From E44-bin32 sp034430595 (lineage in GTDB: Bacteria > Chloroflexota > Anaerolineae > Anaerolineales > E44-bin32): 64,000 nucleotides of DNA. The notes beneath the pieces were generated by a model. It saw only the letters and a list, made by a program, of their open reading frames with translations, made no database searches and had not been told where the DNA came from. The stretch lies in contig DAOUEL010000058.1 in NCBI GenBank assembly GCA_034430595.1, forward strand, positions 1 to 64,000, given 5' to 3'. Shown in pieces: positions 62,399 through 64,000 of this stretch (its first letter is position 1; every line of letters starts with the position of its first letter). Both the position numbers and the translations under genes were made by a program.

Positions 62399-63721
62399 TC
62401 AGCGCTTGCTAAAACGCTCTTCAAGCACTGCATCCAGGGTAGGTTGACCGATAACCTGGAGTTCATAACGCAAACGCATAGAGGGTATATCCAATTTGAG
62501 CAGTTTACCAAGGTCAATTGGCGTGCCGATCAGGACCAAATCAGCGTTACTGGAGTTGATCGTCTGCTCCAGTTCTTTTATTTGCACATCGCTATACCCC
62601 ATCGCAGGTAACACATCGCCCGTTGTCGGATATTTCTCGTAAGTCGCGGCGATGCTTCCGGTTGCGAACGGGCGCGGGTCGATGATCTCAGCCGCACCGA
62701 AGCGTTTCGCCGTCACCCAGCCTGCGCCGTATGCCATTTCGCCATGGGTGAGCGTTGGGCCGTCTTCGACAACTAACACGCGCTTGCCCCTTATCGCCTG
62801 GGGGTCGTCAAGAAATATTGGTGAGGCGGCTTCAATGACGATCGCCTTCGGGTTGATCGCTATGACGTTTTCTCGGACCCGCATTACATCCTGGGGAGCA
62901 GCACTGTCGATTTTGTTCAGCAAGAGAACATCCGCTGCTACAACGTTAGCCTCACCGGGATGATAGTGGACTTCGTGACCGGGTCGCAGCGGATCGAGCA
63001 CTACAATGTGCAGATCGCTCTTATAGAAGGGCAGGTCGTTGTTACCGCCATCCCAGAGCACGATGTCGACTTCCTTCTCGGCCTGCTCCAGAATTCGACC
63101 GTAGTCGACACCGGCGTAAACGATGACACCACGCTCGATATGCGGCTCGTACTCCTCACGTTCCTCAATTGTGCAATCGAATTTCTCGAGATCGTCATAG
63201 GTTGCAAAACGTTGAACAGCCTGCTTTTCGAGGTCGCCATAGGGCATCGGATGTCGAATCGCAGCTACACGGTACCCCATGCCGATCAAACGATCGGCAA
63301 CGTAGCGGCTGGTCTGGCTCTTGCCGCTCCCGGTTCTTACAGCGCACACGGACACGACTGGCTTATTGGATTTGATTTGAGTCGTGCCCAATCCCATCAA
63401 ACGGAAATCTGAACCATAAGCGAGAACCCGGGAGGCCAGGTGCATGACGTACTCGTGGGAAACATCGCTGTAGGCGAAGATAACCTGATCGATCTCGTGT
63501 TCTTTGATCAGTTGCTTGAGATCAATTTCAGGGTGAATTGGAATGCCATCCGGGTATAGCTTGCCTGCCAGCGCGGCCGGGTATACACGCCCCTCGATAT
63601 TGGGGATCTGGGTCGCAGTGAAGGCGATGACGGTGTACTCCGGGTTATCACGAAAATAGACGTTGAAGTTGTGAAAATCACGTCCGGCGGCGCCCATGAT
63701 GATGATGCGTTGAGGGTTCAT
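62399..63721 (-). CDS. Cyclic 2,3-diphosphoglycerate synthetase-like P-loop protein
   Basis: A 440-residue protein of the family annotated as cyclic 2,3-diphosphoglycerate synthetase. The N-terminal domain begins with Ile-Met-Gly-Ala-Ala-Gly-Arg-Asp-Phe-His-Asn-Phe-Asn, a near-invariant start. A P-loop Thr-Gly-Ser-Gly-Lys-Ser lies at residues 130-135, then Trp-Asp-Gly-Gly-Asn-Asn-Asp near residue 225. The archaeal enzyme makes an intracellular solute in heat-loving methanogens; the role in bacteria is not established. GGAGGAAG precedes the ATG. It forms an operon with the methyltransferase. Confidence 0.85.
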   Translation of the reverse strand: MNPQRIIIMGAAGRDFHNFNVYFRDNPEYTVIAFTATQIPNIEGRVYPAALAGKLYPDGIPIHPEIDLKQLIKEHEIDQVIFAYSDVSHEYVMHLASRVLAYGSDFRLMGLGTTQIKSNKPVVSVCAVRTGSGKSQTSRYVADRLIGMGYRVAAIRHPMPYGDLEKQAVQRFATYDDLEKFDCTIEEREEYEPHIERGVIVYAGVDYGRILEQAEKEVDIVLWDGGNNDLPFYKSDLHIVVLDPLRPGHEVHYHPGEANVVAADVLLLNKIDSAAPQDVMRVRENVIAINPKAIVIEAASPIFLDDPQAIRGKRVLVVEDGPTLTHGEMAYGAGWVTAKRFGAAEIIDPRPFATGSIAATYEKYPTTGDVLPAMGYSDVQIKELEQTINSSNADLVLIGTPIDLGKLLKLDIPSMRLRYELQVIGQPTLDAVLEERFSKR

Positions 63722-63782
63722 AGATTTGTTCGCTTCCTCCGAAATGGATTGGATTCCCGATGAATTCCGACCGGGGCAATTG

Positions 63783-64000
63783 TTACATCACTCGTGGTAC
63801 TTGAATATCGAGCAGGTAAAGCGCGTTGGCAAGCGTTTGTCTTGCCGCAGCAGTAAGCCGTAGCCTGGCGTAGCGGACCTGTTCCTCCTCCGCTTGAAGC
63901 ACGCGGACGGCATGATAAAAAAGGTGAAATGCCCTGGCCAGTTCATAGACGTAGGTTGCCATGTTGAGCGGCTTGTATTCCTCAGCTGCCCGCTGCACGA
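63783..64000 (-). CDS. argS: Arginyl-tRNA synthetase, C-terminal end (runs off the right edge)
   Basis: The last 72 codons of a gene whose start lies beyond the window. The sequence Glu-Leu-Ala-Arg-Ala-Phe-His-Leu-Phe-Tyr-His-Ala-Val-Arg-Val-Leu, then Ala-Arg-Leu-Arg-Leu-Thr-Ala-Ala-Ala-Arg-Gln and the ending Pro-Arg-Val-Met match the helical anticodon-binding domain of ArgS, which usually ends in Pro-Glu-Arg-Met. About 60 bases separate it from the next minus-strand gene. Confidence 0.9.
   Translation of the reverse strand, partial: VQRAAEEYKPLNMATYVYELARAFHLFYHAVRVLQAEEEQVRYARLRLTAAARQTLANALYLLDIQVPRVM

Noticed and set aside
1..64000. CRISPR arrays, rRNA genes, prophage and restriction clusters
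   Set aside because: None is seen: no evenly spaced repeats, no rRNA sequence and no phage structural genes. The single methyltransferase has no restriction partner.

Overview
The window looks like a chromosomal segment of a moderately GC-rich bacterium of the phylum Chloroflexota, most probably class Anaerolineae. This is inferred from style and gene content: secreted or membrane proteins with Thr/Pro-rich linkers, many TTG starts, GH57 glycogen branching, paired electron-transfer flavoprotein and acyl-CoA dehydrogenase genes, and a beta' subunit with a long helical insert. No rRNA is present, so the assignment is not proven. Almost all of the sequence is coding; it carries two tRNA genes, one IS30-family insertion and no CRISPR array.

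Region by region. 1-7800 (minus strand): a GAF-domain sensor that runs off the left edge, a yqeY-pgpH-ybeY-dgkA operon, a lipoprotein-mtaB pair and a TPR protein. 7874-11107 (plus): acyl-CoA dehydrogenase with etfB-etfA, closed by a clear terminator. 11179-16484 (plus): a compact alpha-glucan operon (GH57 branching enzyme, glycogen synthase, 4-alpha-glucanotransferase), a small zinc-ribbon gene and a phosphodiesterase. 16560-19566 (minus): rhodanese lipoprotein, tRNA-Arg(CCG), malic enzyme fused to a phosphotransacetylase-like domain. 19682-28086 (plus): a TetR-controlled beta-oxidation operon (TetR, MBL hydrolase, two unlike acyl-CoA dehydrogenases, FadN-type bifunctional enzyme, thiolase, SCP2). 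28086-36423: radical-SAM pair, tRNA-Glu(CTC), lipoprotein and phosphofructokinase, a previously unlabelled small transcription unit, and ruvB-DUF2905-queA. 36662-50522 (plus, apart from the IS): HEAT-like protein, IS30 element, rpoC without rpoB, rplU-rpmA, an L31 protein fused to an RNA polymerase alpha-CTD-like domain, tdk, hpt, a CCA/poly(A) enzyme, dinB and a TIM-barrel/SnoaL protein. 50516-53568 (minus): an ECF sigma/anti-sigma operon with zinc ribbon, TlpA thioredoxin, OsmC and a membrane protein. 53746-61085: GH36 alpha-galactosidase, a Thr-rich membrane protein, an M20/PfkB pair divergent from a SIS protein, and a winged-helix regulator with a degenerate receiver. 61085-64000 (minus): an orphan DNA methyltransferase with a cyclic-2,3-diphosphoglycerate-synthetase-like protein, then the 3' end of argS.

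The genes suggest a heterotroph that stores alpha-glucan, degrades alpha-galactosides, oxidises fatty acids through EtfAB and uses glycolysis plus malic enzyme. The most unusual items are the L31/alpha-CTD fusion (44563-45036), a stand-alone attenuator-like RNA encoding a 17-residue peptide with its own promoter, a perfect ribosome-binding site and a terminator (33909-34090, minus), several genes whose -10 box lies 6-7 bases from the ATG (probable leaderless mRNAs), a degenerate acyl-CoA dehydrogenase beside an intact one, and rpoC standing alone behind a consensus promoter.
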